From Pseudomonas viridiflava (lineage in GTDB: Bacteria; Pseudomonadota; Gammaproteobacteria; Pseudomonadales; Pseudomonadaceae): a stretch of DNA of 64,000 nt. The position numbers were made by a program, and so were the translations under genes. The stretch is from positions 1 to 64,000 of the forward strand of contig NZ_UUPU01000109.1 of NCBI RefSeq assembly GCF_900591205.1, written 5' to 3'. Each line of letters opens with the position of its first letter. Positions within the stretch are counted from its first letter, which is position 1. This document shows, piece by piece, positions 26,539 through 37,100 of the stretch. The notes under the pieces were generated by a model. It was not told the DNA's origin, ran no database searches, and saw only the letters and a list, made by a program, of their open reading frames with translations.

Positions 26539-27444
26539 TTAAGCCAGGTTTTGCTCGGTGAGGCGCTGTACCGCCAGGCGCCGGTAGTGGGAGGGCGTCA
26601 TGCCCTTGAGCTGCTGGAAGCGCCGGTTGAAGTTGGAGATATTGTTGAACCCCGACTCAAAGCACACATCTGTCACCGCTTTATCGCCATCGGCCAGCAA
26701 CTCGCAGGACTTGCTGATGCGCAAGCGATTGACGAACTCGATAAACGTGCGGCCCGTGGCCTGCTTGAACACGCGGGAAAAATACGTCGGCTTCATCCCC
26801 AGGTGTTCGGCCACTTCCTCCAGTGGCAACTCCCGTGCGTAGTGGGCGAAGATGTAATCCACCGCACGGTTGGTGCGGTCGACGCTGTGTTCGTCGGCCA
26901 GTTGCGGCGTGTTTACGCCGGACAGCAACTGGTAGTCCTCACACGCGCTAAGCACTTCCAACAGGATAAAAAAGTGCCCCAGGCGTGCCATACCCTGGGC
27001 GTCCTCAATCCGTTGCATCAGGGTCATGGCCTGGGCGATGGTCTTTTTGCAGCGAAATTCGATGCCGTACTGCGCCCGTTCCAGCAACGGCGCCAGGCTC
27101 TTGAGTTCGGCGAAAATATGGCTGCCGCCTTCGAACAGCTCATCGGTGAAATTCACCAGCATGTCGCGCTTGGGCACCACCTCATCTTCCTCAACCTGGC
27201 TGATCCAGTTGTGGGGCAGGTTGGGCCCGGTGAGGAACAGGCTCTCGGGGTAGAAGTTACCGATGTAGTCGCCGATAAACACCTTGCCGGAGCTGGCGAC
27301 GATCAAGTGCAGCTCGTATTCCTTGTGGAAATGCCAGCGCACCAGCGGGCAGGGGAAGCCATGTTGGCGATAGATGATGGACAGACCGTTGTGATCGTCC
27401 ATCAGCTCGTAGGAAGGGTCGGTGATTCGCGTTGCTCGGGTCAT
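26539..27444 (-). CDS. mtlR: AraC-family activator of the mannitol operon
   Basis: The 301 residues consist of an N-terminal cupin-like sensor domain (about 20-160, including WHFHKEYELHLI) and a C-terminal AraC/XylS DNA-binding domain with two helix-turn-helix units (LEEVAEHLGMKPTYFSRVFKQATG and ISKSCELLADGDKAVTDVCF... NFNRRFQQLKG, about 200-290). MtlR activates the mtl operon in response to polyols. In other P. fluorescens strains mtlR lies directly upstream of mtlE, as I recall; here 6.6 kb intervene. Identification rests on the family and the locus. Confidence 0.85.
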   Translation of the reverse strand: MTRATRITDPSYELMDDHNGLSIIYRQHGFPCPLVRWHFHKEYELHLIVASSGKVFIGDYIGNFYPESLFLTGPNLPHNWISQVEEDEVVPKRDMLVNFTDELFEGGSHIFAELKSLAPLLERAQYGIEFRCKKTIAQAMTLMQRIEDAQGMARLGHFFILLEVLSACEDYQLLSGVNTPQLADEHSVDRTNRAVDYIFAHYARELPLEEVAEHLGMKPTYFSRVFKQATGRTFIEFVNRLRISKSCELLADGDKAVTDVCFESGFNNISNFNRRFQQLKGMTPSHYRRLAVQRLTEQNLA

Positions 27445-27516
27445 GCTGCCGTCGCTTTATTGTGGTTGCTGCGTAGGATAATGCCCCCTTGCGCGCGACC
27501 TCGCCAGCCTCGGTGT

Positions 27517-28806
27517 TTACACGGTGCGGTTTTTCGCCTCGATCCACTGGGACATGTACTGCGTACTTTTATGCGCATGGTGGCGCAGCATGCTGCCGGT
27601 GAAGTTATCCCGGCGATGGGCGCCGAGGCGGCTGCGGCAGTGTTCCAGGCACTCCACCAGGGCGGGCCCGTGGAGGTTCTGGTCATAGCGGCGGGCCAGG
27701 AGCTGGCGGCCGTGATCCTGGGCCTGGGTCCAGCGTGCGCGGTCCTGGTACAGGCTGACGGCGGCAGCGGCGAGCGCCTCGGTACTGTGTTCGATAGCGC
27801 CGGGCCAGGGGTGCTCATCGCCCATGGCTTCGGCGCCGATCGGCGTGGTGATGTTGGGCGTGCCACAGAGCATCGCATCCGCCAGCTTGCCCTTGATGCC
27901 GGCGCCGAAGCGCAACGGTGCCAGGCAGATACGCGCCGCCGTCATCACTTGCAAGGCATCCTCAGCCCAGTTCATTACATGAAAACCCTGCACCGGGTTG
28001 TGCAGGGCCGTCGCCTTGGGCGGGGTATAGGCGCCGTAGATATGCAACTGGGCGCCCGGCAACTGTTGGCGGATCAGCGGCCACAGGCGGTTCTTCATCC
28101 AGAGCACCGCATCCCAGTTGGGTGCGTGGCGGAAGTTGCCGATGCTGAGGAAGTGCGCGCGGTCTTCAAACGGCGCAAAGGCGTCGGTCGGCGGCTGCAG
28201 CATCAGCGGGCACCAGTGGAGCAGGGCGGCGGGCACCTTGAAGTGCTCGGTGAGCAGGCGGATTTCCACGTCGGAGATCATCAGGCTGATATCACAGCGA
28301 TAAATCGCTGCGATCTCGCGCTTGGCCAAGTCGGTATCGGCCATCCGCTGAAATGCCTGCTGCAGGTCGAGGGTGAAGAGCGCGCTGAAATCGTCGTTGT
28401 CGGGTTGGGCCTGCAGATGTTCTTTCAAGCGTTGGTGACGGGCATCCCTCAAGCTTTGCAGGTCGGAGGTCTCCAGCACCCGCAAGGCGTCGGGGCAGCA
28501 CTTTTCCACACGCCAGCCGAACTGCTCCTCCATCATGAACCGGTCGAACATCACGATATCCGGGGCCAGCTCGCGGATAAAATCGTCGAAACTGCTGTTA
28601 TTGAGCTCAATGGCACATTCTGCGATGCCCAGCGCGGGCAGGTCGGCCTTGTGTTCGCCGACAGTCGCCGGGCTGCTGAAGGTAATGTCCCAACCTTGTG
28701 TAAGAAAACTCTCGAGAATCTGCATCATATGCCCGCCGGCGGCCGAGGAACGGGGCTCCGGCCAGACATAACCAATAACCAGGACTTTGGTAGCGGGCTG
28801 ATTCAT
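27517..28806 (-). CDS. GT4-type glycosyltransferase
   Basis: This 429-residue GT-B fold glycosyltransferase has an N-terminal acceptor domain starting VLVIGYVWPEPRSSAAGGH (glycine loop GGH near 24) and a C-terminal nucleotide-sugar domain with the group-1 pattern ICLAPLRFGAGIKGKLADAMLCGTPNITTPIGAEAM (about 310-345). The sugar and acceptor are unknown and there are no polysaccharide genes alongside. The ATG at 28806 (MNQPATKVL) follows AAGGAACC; the longer frame to 28836 is rejected. It is divergent from tpx. Confidence 0.82.
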   Translation of the reverse strand: MNQPATKVLVIGYVWPEPRSSAAGGHMMQILESFLTQGWDITFSSPATVGEHKADLPALGIAECAIELNNSSFDDFIRELAPDIVMFDRFMMEEQFGWRVEKCCPDALRVLETSDLQSLRDARHQRLKEHLQAQPDNDDFSALFTLDLQQAFQRMADTDLAKREIAAIYRCDISLMISDVEIRLLTEHFKVPAALLHWCPLMLQPPTDAFAPFEDRAHFLSIGNFRHAPNWDAVLWMKNRLWPLIRQQLPGAQLHIYGAYTPPKATALHNPVQGFHVMNWAEDALQVMTAARICLAPLRFGAGIKGKLADAMLCGTPNITTPIGAEAMGDEHPWPGAIEHSTEALAAAAVSLYQDRARWTQAQDHGRQLLARRYDQNLHGPALVECLEHCRSRLGAHRRDNFTGSMLRHHAHKSTQYMSQWIEAKNRTV

Positions 28807-28966
28807 CAACAACAGGTTCCTTGGAGGGCAGGGCAAAAGGCACGCAATTAAACCATAAGCGGTGACATGACAATTTATGTCTGACGGTAGGTAGCCACCG
28901 TACTTTGTGGTTAACTTCGGCCTCTCGAATTCGTTTTAACCAAAACCCAGCATAAGGATTCTGTTC

Positions 28967-29467
28967 ATGGCCCAAGTCACCCTTCGCGGCAACCCTGTCC
29001 AGGTAGAAGGCGAGTTGCCGCAAATCGGCACCCAGGTCGCCGATTTCACCCTGACCGCCGTTGACCTGTCGGAAGCCACCCTGGCGACCTTCGCCGGCAA
29101 GCGCAAAGTACTGAACATCTTCCCAAGCGTCGACACCCCGACCTGCGCCACTTCGGTTCGCAAGTTCAACGCCCAGGCCAACGAACTGAGCAACACCGTT
29201 GTACTGTGCATCTCGTCCGACCTGCCGTTCGCCCAGAAGCGCTTTTGCGGCACCGAAGGTCTGGATAACGTGCTGAGCCTGTCGGATTTCCGCAGCCCGG
29301 CATTCGCCGTGGACTACGGTGTTTCGATCACCGACGGCCCACTGCGCGCTCTGACCGCCCGCGCCGTTGTGGTGCTGGATGAAAACGACAACGTGCTGCA
29401 CAGCGAACTGGTTCCGGAAATCGGCCAGGAACCGAACTATGAAGCCGTCCTGGCTGTTTTGAAGTAA
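28967..29467 (+). CDS. tpx: Thiol peroxidase
   Basis: This 166-residue atypical 2-Cys peroxiredoxin reduces H2O2 and alkyl hydroperoxides using thioredoxin. The peroxidatic Cys60 lies in SVDTPTCATSVRKF and the resolving Cys94 in KRFCGTEG, both at the positions known for E. coli Tpx. The ATG at 28967 is preceded by AAGGATT. An intrinsic terminator at 29520-29550 follows, so the gene is probably monocistronic. Confidence 0.97.
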   Translation: MAQVTLRGNPVQVEGELPQIGTQVADFTLTAVDLSEATLATFAGKRKVLNIFPSVDTPTCATSVRKFNAQANELSNTVVLCISSDLPFAQKRFCGTEGLDNVLSLSDFRSPAFAVDYGVSITDGPLRALTARAVVVLDENDNVLHSELVPEIGQEPNYEAVLAVLK

Positions 29468-29519
29468 CTGTTTCGGTACGTTACTGTCGTTTTGCAGTAA
29501 CACGCTTGATGCATGATTG

Positions 29520-29550
29520 CGGCCTGGCCTAGTCCAGGCCGTTTTTATTT
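29520..29550 (+). terminator. Intrinsic terminator after tpx
   Basis: The arms CGGCCTGG and CCAGGCCG with a 6-base loop are followed by TTTTTATTT. Confidence 0.9.
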
Positions 29551-29698
29551 GTGCTTCAGACGCTTAGCGAAATAGGCAACGGACTAAGGTCAGAAGTTAA
29601 AAGTTGTAAGCCCAAGGTAAATAGCCGGTAAAGGCGCTTTTCTTAATGCGCCCCAGTGCTTATCTTTCAGCCTCCCAAAGAAGAAGCTCTCGCGCCCA

Positions 29699-31003
29699 AT
29701 GGTTGATCAATCCATGCAATCCTCCCCCCGTAAGTCCCGCCGCTGGCTGTTCGGCCTGCTTGTGCTGCTGGTTATCGCCGGCCTGTGCTGGAAATTCTGG
29801 CCCGGCAGCCACAAGGATGGCGCCGCGCAGCAGCCCGCCGGGCGTGCCGGCAAGTCGGGGATGATGCGCCCAGGCTTCGGCGGTTCCACCGGGCCGGTTC
29901 CGGTGCGCGTGGCGCCCGCGGTGCTGGGGGAATTCCCGGTGTACTACAAGGCATTGGGCACGGTGACCGCGCTCAACACCATTAACGTACGCAGCCGGGT
30001 GGGCGGTGAGCTGGTGAAGATCGCCTTTGAAGAAGGGCAGATGGTCAAGGCCGGAGACTTGCTGGCCGAAATTGACCCGCGCAGCTACCAGAACGCCGTG
30101 CTGCAGGCCCAGGGCACGCTGATGCAGAACCAGGCGCAGTTGAAAAACGCCCAGGTCGACGTCGAGCGTTATCGCGGCCTGTACGCTCAGGACAGTATCG
30201 CCAAGCAGACCCTGGACACCGCCGAAGCGCTGGTGCTGCAATACCAGGGCACGGTTAAGACCAACCAGGGTGCGGTGGACGACGCCAAGCTCAACCTCGA
30301 ATTCACCAAGATCCGCGCACCGATCGGCGGCCGCGTGGGCTTGCGCCAAGTGGACGTGGGCAACCTGGTGGCGGCCAACGACACTACCTTTCTGGCCGTA
30401 ATCACTCAGACCCAGCCGATCAGCGTGGCCTTCACCCTGCCGGAAAACACCTTGGAAACCGTCCTTGCCCGCTACCACGCCGGCAACAAGCTGCCCGTGG
30501 AAGCCTGGGACCGTGGCGACGTGAAGCAGCAGGCCAGCGGCGTGCTGCAAAGCCTGGACAACCAGATCGACGTGACCACTGGCACCCTCAAATTCAAGGC
30601 GCGTTTCGATAACAAGGACCAGGCGCTGTTCCCCAACCAGTTCGTCAATGTGCACCTGCTGGCCGATACCCTGCATAACGTGGTACTGGCGCCATCGGCC
30701 GCGATCCAGTTCGGCAACACCGGCACCTTCGTCTACGTGCTCGACGGCGACAAGAAGGTCAAGGTCCAGCCCCTGGTAGTCGGCGACACCGATGGTGACA
30801 ACACGGTGATCAAAGAGGGCCTCAAGGCCGGCGACCGTGTGGTGCTGGAAGGCACCGACCGCCTCAAGGACGGCAGCGAAATCGAAGTGGTCAACGACAG
30901 CAGTGAAGTGCCGACCACCCCGACCGAACACCTGCAGGGCAAACCGGCGGCTAAAGGGGAGACCGGCACCACCGCCGGCAAGGCGCAAAAGGTCGGTTCA
31001 TGA
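29699..31003 (+). CDS. muxA: RND efflux periplasmic adaptor MuxA
   Basis: This 434-residue MdtA-type membrane fusion protein has an N-terminal membrane anchor (about 15-35, WLFGLLVLLVIAGLCW), a split lipoyl domain (GTVTALNTINVRSRVGGEL and IRAPIGGRVGLRQVDVGNLV), a coiled-coil hairpin (about 135-190) and a beta-barrel. It links the paired pumps MuxB/MuxC to OpmB across the periplasm. An alternative ATG five codons downstream cannot be excluded because neither has a strong ribosome-binding site. Its stop overlaps muxB (ATGA). Confidence 0.93.
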   Translation: MVDQSMQSSPRKSRRWLFGLLVLLVIAGLCWKFWPGSHKDGAAQQPAGRAGKSGMMRPGFGGSTGPVPVRVAPAVLGEFPVYYKALGTVTALNTINVRSRVGGELVKIAFEEGQMVKAGDLLAEIDPRSYQNAVLQAQGTLMQNQAQLKNAQVDVERYRGLYAQDSIAKQTLDTAEALVLQYQGTVKTNQGAVDDAKLNLEFTKIRAPIGGRVGLRQVDVGNLVAANDTTFLAVITQTQPISVAFTLPENTLETVLARYHAGNKLPVEAWDRGDVKQQASGVLQSLDNQIDVTTGTLKFKARFDNKDQALFPNQFVNVHLLADTLHNVVLAPSAAIQFGNTGTFVYVLDGDKKVKVQPLVVGDTDGDNTVIKEGLKAGDRVVLEGTDRLKDGSEIEVVNDSSEVPTTPTEHLQGKPAAKGETGTTAGKAQKVGS

Positions 31004-34000
31004 ACCTGTCGCGGCTGTTTATCCTTCGCCCGGTCGCCACCACGCTGAGCATGCTGGCCATTGTATTGGCCGGCATCATTTCCTATCGCCTGCTGCCGGT
31101 GTCCGCCTTGCCCCAGGTGGACTACCCGACCATCCGGGTCATGACCCTGTATCCCGGCGCCAGCCCGGACGTAATGACCAGTGCGGTCACCGCGCCGCTG
31201 GAGCGCCAGTTCGGGCAAATGCCCGGCCTCACGCAGATGGCGTCCACCAGCTCCGGCGGTGCGTCGGTGCTGACCCTGCGGTTTAACCTCGACATCAATA
31301 TGGATGTTGCCGAGCAACAAGTGCAGGCCGCAATCAACGCCGCCACCAACCTGCTGCCCAAGGACCTGCCGGCGCCGCCGGTGTACAACAAGGTCAACCC
31401 TGCGGACACCCCGGTGCTGACCCTGGCCATCACCTCCAAGACCATGTTGCTGCCCAAGCTCAATGACCTGGTCGACACCCGCATGGCGCAAAAAATTGCG
31501 CAGATCAGCGGCGTCGGCATGGTCAGTATCGCCGGCGGCCAGCGCCAGGCCGTGCGCATCAAGGTCAACCCCGAAGCCCTGGCGGCCAACGGCTTGAACC
31601 TGTCGGATGTGCGCACCCTGATCGCCGCGTCCAATGTCAACCAGCCCAAGGGTAACTTCGATGGCCCGACCCGGGTGTCGATGCTCGACGCCAACGACCA
31701 GTTGGTCTCGCCCCAGCAATATGCCGAGTTGATCCTGGCCTACAACAACGGCGCGCCGCTGCGCCTCAAGGATGTGGCACAGATCGTCGACGGCGCTGAA
31801 AACGAACGCCTTGCCGCCTGGGCCAATGAAAACCAGGCCGTGCTGCTCAATATCCAGCGCCAGCCGGGTGCCAACGTGATTGAGGTGGTGGACCGCATCA
31901 AGGCGTTGCTGCCGAGCATCACCGACAACCTGCCGGCGGGTCTCGACGTGACGGTGCTGACCGACCGCACCCAGACCATCCGCGCCTCGGTCACCGATGT
32001 GCAACATGAATTGTTGATCGCCATCGCGCTGGTGGTGATGGTGACGTTCCTGTTTCTGCGCCGGGTCAGCGCTACGATCATTCCGTCGATCGCCGTGCCG
32101 TTGTCGCTGGTGGGCACCTTTGGCGTGATGTACCTGGCGGGTTTCTCCATCAACAACCTGACGCTGATGGCCCTGACCATCGCCACCGGCTTCGTGGTGG
32201 ACGATGCCATCGTGATGCTGGAGAACATCTCGCGTTATATCGAGGAAGGCGAGACGCCGCTGGCGGCGGCGCTCAAGGGCGCCAAGCAGATCGGGTTCAC
32301 CCTGATTTCCCTGACCCTGTCGCTGATCGCCGTACTGATCCCGCTGCTGTTCATGGCTGACGTGGTGGGGCGGCTGTTTCGCGAATTTGCGATTACCCTG
32401 GCGGTGGCGATTTTGATTTCGCTGGTGGTGTCCCTGACCCTCACGCCGATGATGTGCGCACGCTTGCTCAAGCGCGAACCCAAGGAAGAGGAGCAAAGCC
32501 GTTTCTACAAGGCCAGTGGCGCCTGGATCGACTGGCTGATCGCAGCCTACGGGCGCAAATTGCAGTGGGTGCTCAAGCACCAGCCGCTGACCCTGCTGGT
32601 GGCCATCGCGACCCTGGGCCTCACGGTGTTCCTGTACATGGTGGTGCCCAAGGGCTTTTTCCCGGTGCAGGACACCGGGGTGATCCAGGGGATTTCCGAA
32701 GCGCCGCAGTCGATTTCCTTTGCGGCGATGAGCCAGCGCCAGCAGGACCTGGCGAAGATCATCCTGGCTGACCCGGCGGTAGAAAGCCTGTCGTCCTATA
32801 TTGGTGTGGATGGCGACAACGCCACGCTCAACAGCGGTCGCTTGCTGATCAACCTCAAACCCCACGGCCAGCGTGACCTGAGCGCGGCCCAGGTGATCAC
32901 CCGACTGCAACCGGAAATCGACAAGCTGGTGGGCATTCGCCTGTTTATGCAGCCGGTGCAGGACCTGACCATCGAAGACCGCGTCAGCCGTACCCAGTAC
33001 CAATTCAGCATGTCCTCGCCGGACGCCGACCTGCTGGCGCTGTGGAGCGACAAGCTGGTGCACACCCTGAGCCAGATGCCGGAACTCACCGATGTCGCCA
33101 GTGACCTGCAGGACAAGGGCCTGCAGGTGTACCTGGTGATCGACCGCGATGCGGCCTCGCGTCTGGGTGTGAGCGTGTCGACCATCACCGACGCGCTGTA
33201 CGACGCCTTCGGCCAGCGGCAGATTTCCACGATTTACACCCAGGCCAGCCAATACCGCGTGGTGTTGCAGGCCCAATCCGGTGAAACCCTGGGCCCGGCG
33301 GCGCTGAACCAGATCCATGTGAAAACCACCGACGGCGGCCAGGTGCGGCTGTCCAGCCTGGCCCATGTTGAGCAACGCCAGGCCCAGTTGGCGATCGCGC
33401 ATATCGGCCAGTTCCCGGCGGTAATGATGTCGTTCAACCTGGCCCCCGGTGTCGCACTGGGTAAAGGCGTGGAGCTGATCAACCAGGCGCAGAAAGACAT
33501 CGGCATGCCGGTGGGCGTGCAGACGCAGTTCCAGGGCGCGGCCCAGGCATTCGAAGCGTCGCTGTCGAGCACCCTGCTGCTGATCCTGGCGGCGGTGGTC
33601 ACCATGTACATCGTGCTGGGGGTGCTCTACGAGAGTTATATCCACCCGATCACCATTCTCTCGACCTTGCCGTCGGCAGCGGTAGGGGCCTTGCTGGCCC
33701 TGCTGCTCAGTGGCAATGACTTGGGCATGATCGCGATCATCGGCATTATCTTGCTGATCGGTATCGTGAAAAAGAACGCGATCATGATGATCGACTTCGC
33801 CCTCGACGCCGAACGCAACCAGGGCCTGGATCCGCAAACTGCTATCTATCAGGCGGCGTTGCTGCGTTTTCGGCCGATCCTGATGACCACCCTGGCGGCA
33901 TTGTTTGGTGCGGTGCCGCTGATGCTGGCCAGCGGTTCCGGCGCGGAACTGCGTCAGCCCTTGGGTTTGGTAATGGTCGGCGGTTTGCTGGTGAGCCAGG

Positions 34001-34101
34001 TGCTGACCCTGTTCACCACGCCGGTGATCTACCTGTATTTCGATCGCCTTGGCCGTCGCTGGCGCAAAGAGCCGCAAAGCCTGGAGCCGGTTGAGTCATG
34101 A
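31000..34101 (+). CDS. muxB: RND efflux pump subunit MuxB
   Basis: The 1033 residues have the 12-segment RND layout with two large periplasmic loops (about 35-330 and 555-865). The conserved helix TGFVVDDAIVMLENISR near 400 carries the paired aspartates of the proton relay. MdtB-type: it works with MuxC as a heteromeric pump in the MuxABC-OpmB system, which in P. aeruginosa exports aztreonam, macrolides, novobiocin and tetracycline. The start overlaps the muxA stop by four bases. Confidence 0.94.
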   Translation: MNLSRLFILRPVATTLSMLAIVLAGIISYRLLPVSALPQVDYPTIRVMTLYPGASPDVMTSAVTAPLERQFGQMPGLTQMASTSSGGASVLTLRFNLDINMDVAEQQVQAAINAATNLLPKDLPAPPVYNKVNPADTPVLTLAITSKTMLLPKLNDLVDTRMAQKIAQISGVGMVSIAGGQRQAVRIKVNPEALAANGLNLSDVRTLIAASNVNQPKGNFDGPTRVSMLDANDQLVSPQQYAELILAYNNGAPLRLKDVAQIVDGAENERLAAWANENQAVLLNIQRQPGANVIEVVDRIKALLPSITDNLPAGLDVTVLTDRTQTIRASVTDVQHELLIAIALVVMVTFLFLRRVSATIIPSIAVPLSLVGTFGVMYLAGFSINNLTLMALTIATGFVVDDAIVMLENISRYIEEGETPLAAALKGAKQIGFTLISLTLSLIAVLIPLLFMADVVGRLFREFAITLAVAILISLVVSLTLTPMMCARLLKREPKEEEQSRFYKASGAWIDWLIAAYGRKLQWVLKHQPLTLLVAIATLGLTVFLYMVVPKGFFPVQDTGVIQGISEAPQSISFAAMSQRQQDLAKIILADPAVESLSSYIGVDGDNATLNSGRLLINLKPHGQRDLSAAQVITRLQPEIDKLVGIRLFMQPVQDLTIEDRVSRTQYQFSMSSPDADLLALWSDKLVHTLSQMPELTDVASDLQDKGLQVYLVIDRDAASRLGVSVSTITDALYDAFGQRQISTIYTQASQYRVVLQAQSGETLGPAALNQIHVKTTDGGQVRLSSLAHVEQRQAQLAIAHIGQFPAVMMSFNLAPGVALGKGVELINQAQKDIGMPVGVQTQFQGAAQAFEASLSSTLLLILAAVVTMYIVLGVLYESYIHPITILSTLPSAAVGALLALLLSGNDLGMIAIIGIILLIGIVKKNAIMMIDFALDAERNQGLDPQTAIYQAALLRFRPILMTTLAALFGAVPLMLASGSGAELRQPLGLVMVGGLLVSQVLTLFTTPVIYLYFDRLGRRWRKEPQSLEPVES

Positions 34102-37100
34102 ACCTGTCCGGACCGTTTATTCGCAGGCCGGTAGCGACCATGCTGCTGAGCCTGGCGATCATGTTGCTCGGCGGCGTGAGCTTCAACCTGCTGCCGGTAT
34201 CGCCGTTGCCGCAGATCGACTTCCCGGTGATCGTGGTCTCGGCCAGCTTGCCCGGCGCCAGCCCCGAGGTGATGGCGTCCACGGTGGCGACGCCGCTGGA
34301 GCGTTCGTTCGGCGCGATTTCCGGTATCACCACCATGAGCAGCTCATCGAGCCAGGGTTCTACACGGGTGATCCTGGCGTTCGACTCCGGCCGCGATATC
34401 AACGGCGCGGCGCGGGAAGTGCAGGCGGCCATCAATGCGTCGCGCAACCTGCTGCCCAGCGGCATGCGCAGCATGCCCACCTACAAGAAGATCAACCCGT
34501 CCCAGGCGCCGATCATGGTGCTGTCGCTGACCTCGGACGTGTTGCAAAAGGGCCAGTTGTACGACCTGGCCTCGACCATCCTCTCGCAAAGCCTGTCCCA
34601 GGTGCCGGGCGTGGGCGAAGTGCAGATCGGCGGCAGCTCCCTGCCGGCGGTGCGCATTGAGCTGGAACCGAAGGCCCTCGATCAGTACGGCGTGGCGCTG
34701 GACGATGTGCGCAACACCATTGCCAATGCCAATCAGCGCCGGCCAAAGGGCTCGCTGGAAGACAGTGAACGCAACTGGCAGATCCAGGCCAACGACCAGT
34801 TGGAAAAGGCCAAGGACTACGAGCCGCTGCTGATTCGCTACCAGAACGGCGCGGCGCTGCGCCTGGGGGATGTGGCGAAAATCAGTGACGGCGTGGAAGA
34901 CCGCTACAACAGCGGTTTCTTCAACAATGATTCGGCGGTTTTGCTGGTGATCAACCGCCAGTCCGGCGCCAACATCATCGAAACCGTGAAGCAGATCAAG
35001 GCGCAGTTGCCGGCGTTGCAGGCCGTGTTGCCGTCCAGCGTCAAGCTCAGCCTGGCCATGGATCGCTCGCCGGTGATCACCGCCACCTTGCATGAAGCCG
35101 AAATGACCCTGCTGATCGCGGTGGGGCTGGTGATCCTGGTGGTGTACCTGTTTCTCGGTAACTTCCGTGCCTCGCTGATTCCGACCCTGGCAGTGCCGGT
35201 GTCGCTGGTGGGCACGTTCGCGGTCATGTACCTGTACGGGTTCTCGTTGAACAACTTCTCGCTGATGGCGCTGATTCTCGCCACTGGCCTGGTGGTGGAC
35301 GATGCCATTGTGGTGCTGGAGAACATTTCCCGGCATATCGACGAAGGCGTGCCGCCGATGAAGGCGGCGTACCTGGGTGCCCAGGAAGTCGGTTTTACCT
35401 TGCTGTCGATGAACGTGTCGCTGGTCGCGGTGTTCCTCTCCATCCTGTTTATGGGCGGGATCGTCACCAACCTGTTCCGCGAGTTTTCCATCACCTTGTC
35501 GGCGGCGATCATTGTGTCGCTGATTGTGTCGCTGACGTTGACCCCAATGCTTTGCGCCCGTTGGCTCAAGCCGCATGTCAAAGGGCAGATGACCGGCCTG
35601 CAGCGCTGGAGCCAGAAGATCAACGACCGCATGGTGGCCGGCTACGCCACGAGCCTGGATTGGGTGCTGCGTCACCGTCGTCTGACGCTGCTCAGCCTGT
35701 TGCTGACCATCGGCGTGAACGTGGCGTTGTATGTGGTGGTGCCGAAAACCTTTATGCCGCAGCAGGACACCGGTCAATTGATCGGCTTTGTGCGCGGGGA
35801 TGACGGGCTGTCCTTCAGTGTGATGCAGCCCAAGATGGAAACCTTCCGCAAGGCGGTACTCAAAGACCCCGCAGTGCTCAGCGTGGCTGGCTTTATCGGC
35901 GGCAACAACGGCACCAACAACGCGGTGATGCTGGTGCGCCTCAAACCCATCAGCGAACGCAAGATATCGGCGCAAGCGGTGATCGAGCGTTTGCGCAAGG
36001 ATGTGCCACTGGTGCCGGGCGGCCGTCTGTTCCTGATGGCCGACCAGGACCTGCAATTTGGCGGTAGCCGTGACCAGACCAGCGCGCAGTATTCCTACAT
36101 CCTGCAAAGTGGTGATCTGGCCGCATTGCGCCTGTGGTATCCGAAAGTCGTGGCCGCGTTGCGTGAGTTGCCGGAACTGACCGCCATCGACGCCCGTGAA
36201 GGCCGTGGCGCCGCGCAGGTCACGCTGATTGTCGACCGTGATCAGGCCAAGCGCCTGGGGATCGACATGGACATGGTCACGGCGGTGTTGAACAACGCCT
36301 ACAGCCAGCGGCAGATTTCCACGATCTACGACAGCCTCAACCAGTACCAGGTGGTGATGGAGGTCAACCCCAAATACGCCCAGGACCCGATCACCCTTAA
36401 CCAGATGCAGGTGATCACGTCCACCGGTGCGCGGGTGCCGTTGTCGACCATTGCTCACTATGAAAACAGCCTGGCGGATGATCGCGTCAGCCATGAAGGC
36501 CAGTTCGCCTCGGAAAACATCGCCTTCGACATGTCCCCTGGCGTGACGGTGGAGCAGGGCACGGCCGCCATCGAACGGGCGATTGCCAAGGTCGGTTTGC
36601 CCGAAGACGTGATCGCCAAGATGGCCGGCACCGCCGATGCTTTTGCGGCGACCCAGAAGGGCCAGCCGTTCATGATCCTTGGTGCCCTGGTGGCGGTGTA
36701 CCTGGTGTTGGGGATCTTGTATGAAAGCTATATCCATCCGTTGACGATCCTCTCGACCTTGCCCTCGGCCGGGGTCGGCGCGATGCTCGCCATTTACCTG
36801 ACCGGAGGCGAGTTCAGCCTGATCTCCTTGCTGGGGCTGTTCCTGCTGATTGGTGTGGTGAAAAAGAACGCGATCCTGATGATCGACCTGGCCTTGCAGT
36901 TGGAGCGTAACGACGGCATGGGGCCGCTGGAGTCGATTCGCAGTGCTTGCCTGCTGCGTTTGCGACCGATCCTGATGACCACCCTGGCGGCCATCCTCGG
37001 TGCGCTGCCCTTGCTGCTTGGCACTGGCGATGGTGCGGAAATGCGCCACCCTCTGGGCCTGACCATCATCGGCGGCCTGGTGTTCAGCCAGGTCCTGACC

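Noticed and set aside
26551..28851. 766-residue plus-strand frame antisense to mtlR and the glycosyltransferase gene
   Set aside because: It spans two real genes and their promoter on the other strand and has shadow-type composition.
30733..34077. 1114-residue open frame antisense to muxB, and the 934-residue frame at 34344-37148
   Set aside because: Both are long only because of high third-position GC in muxB and muxC. They are rich in His, Gln and Arg and show no domain.
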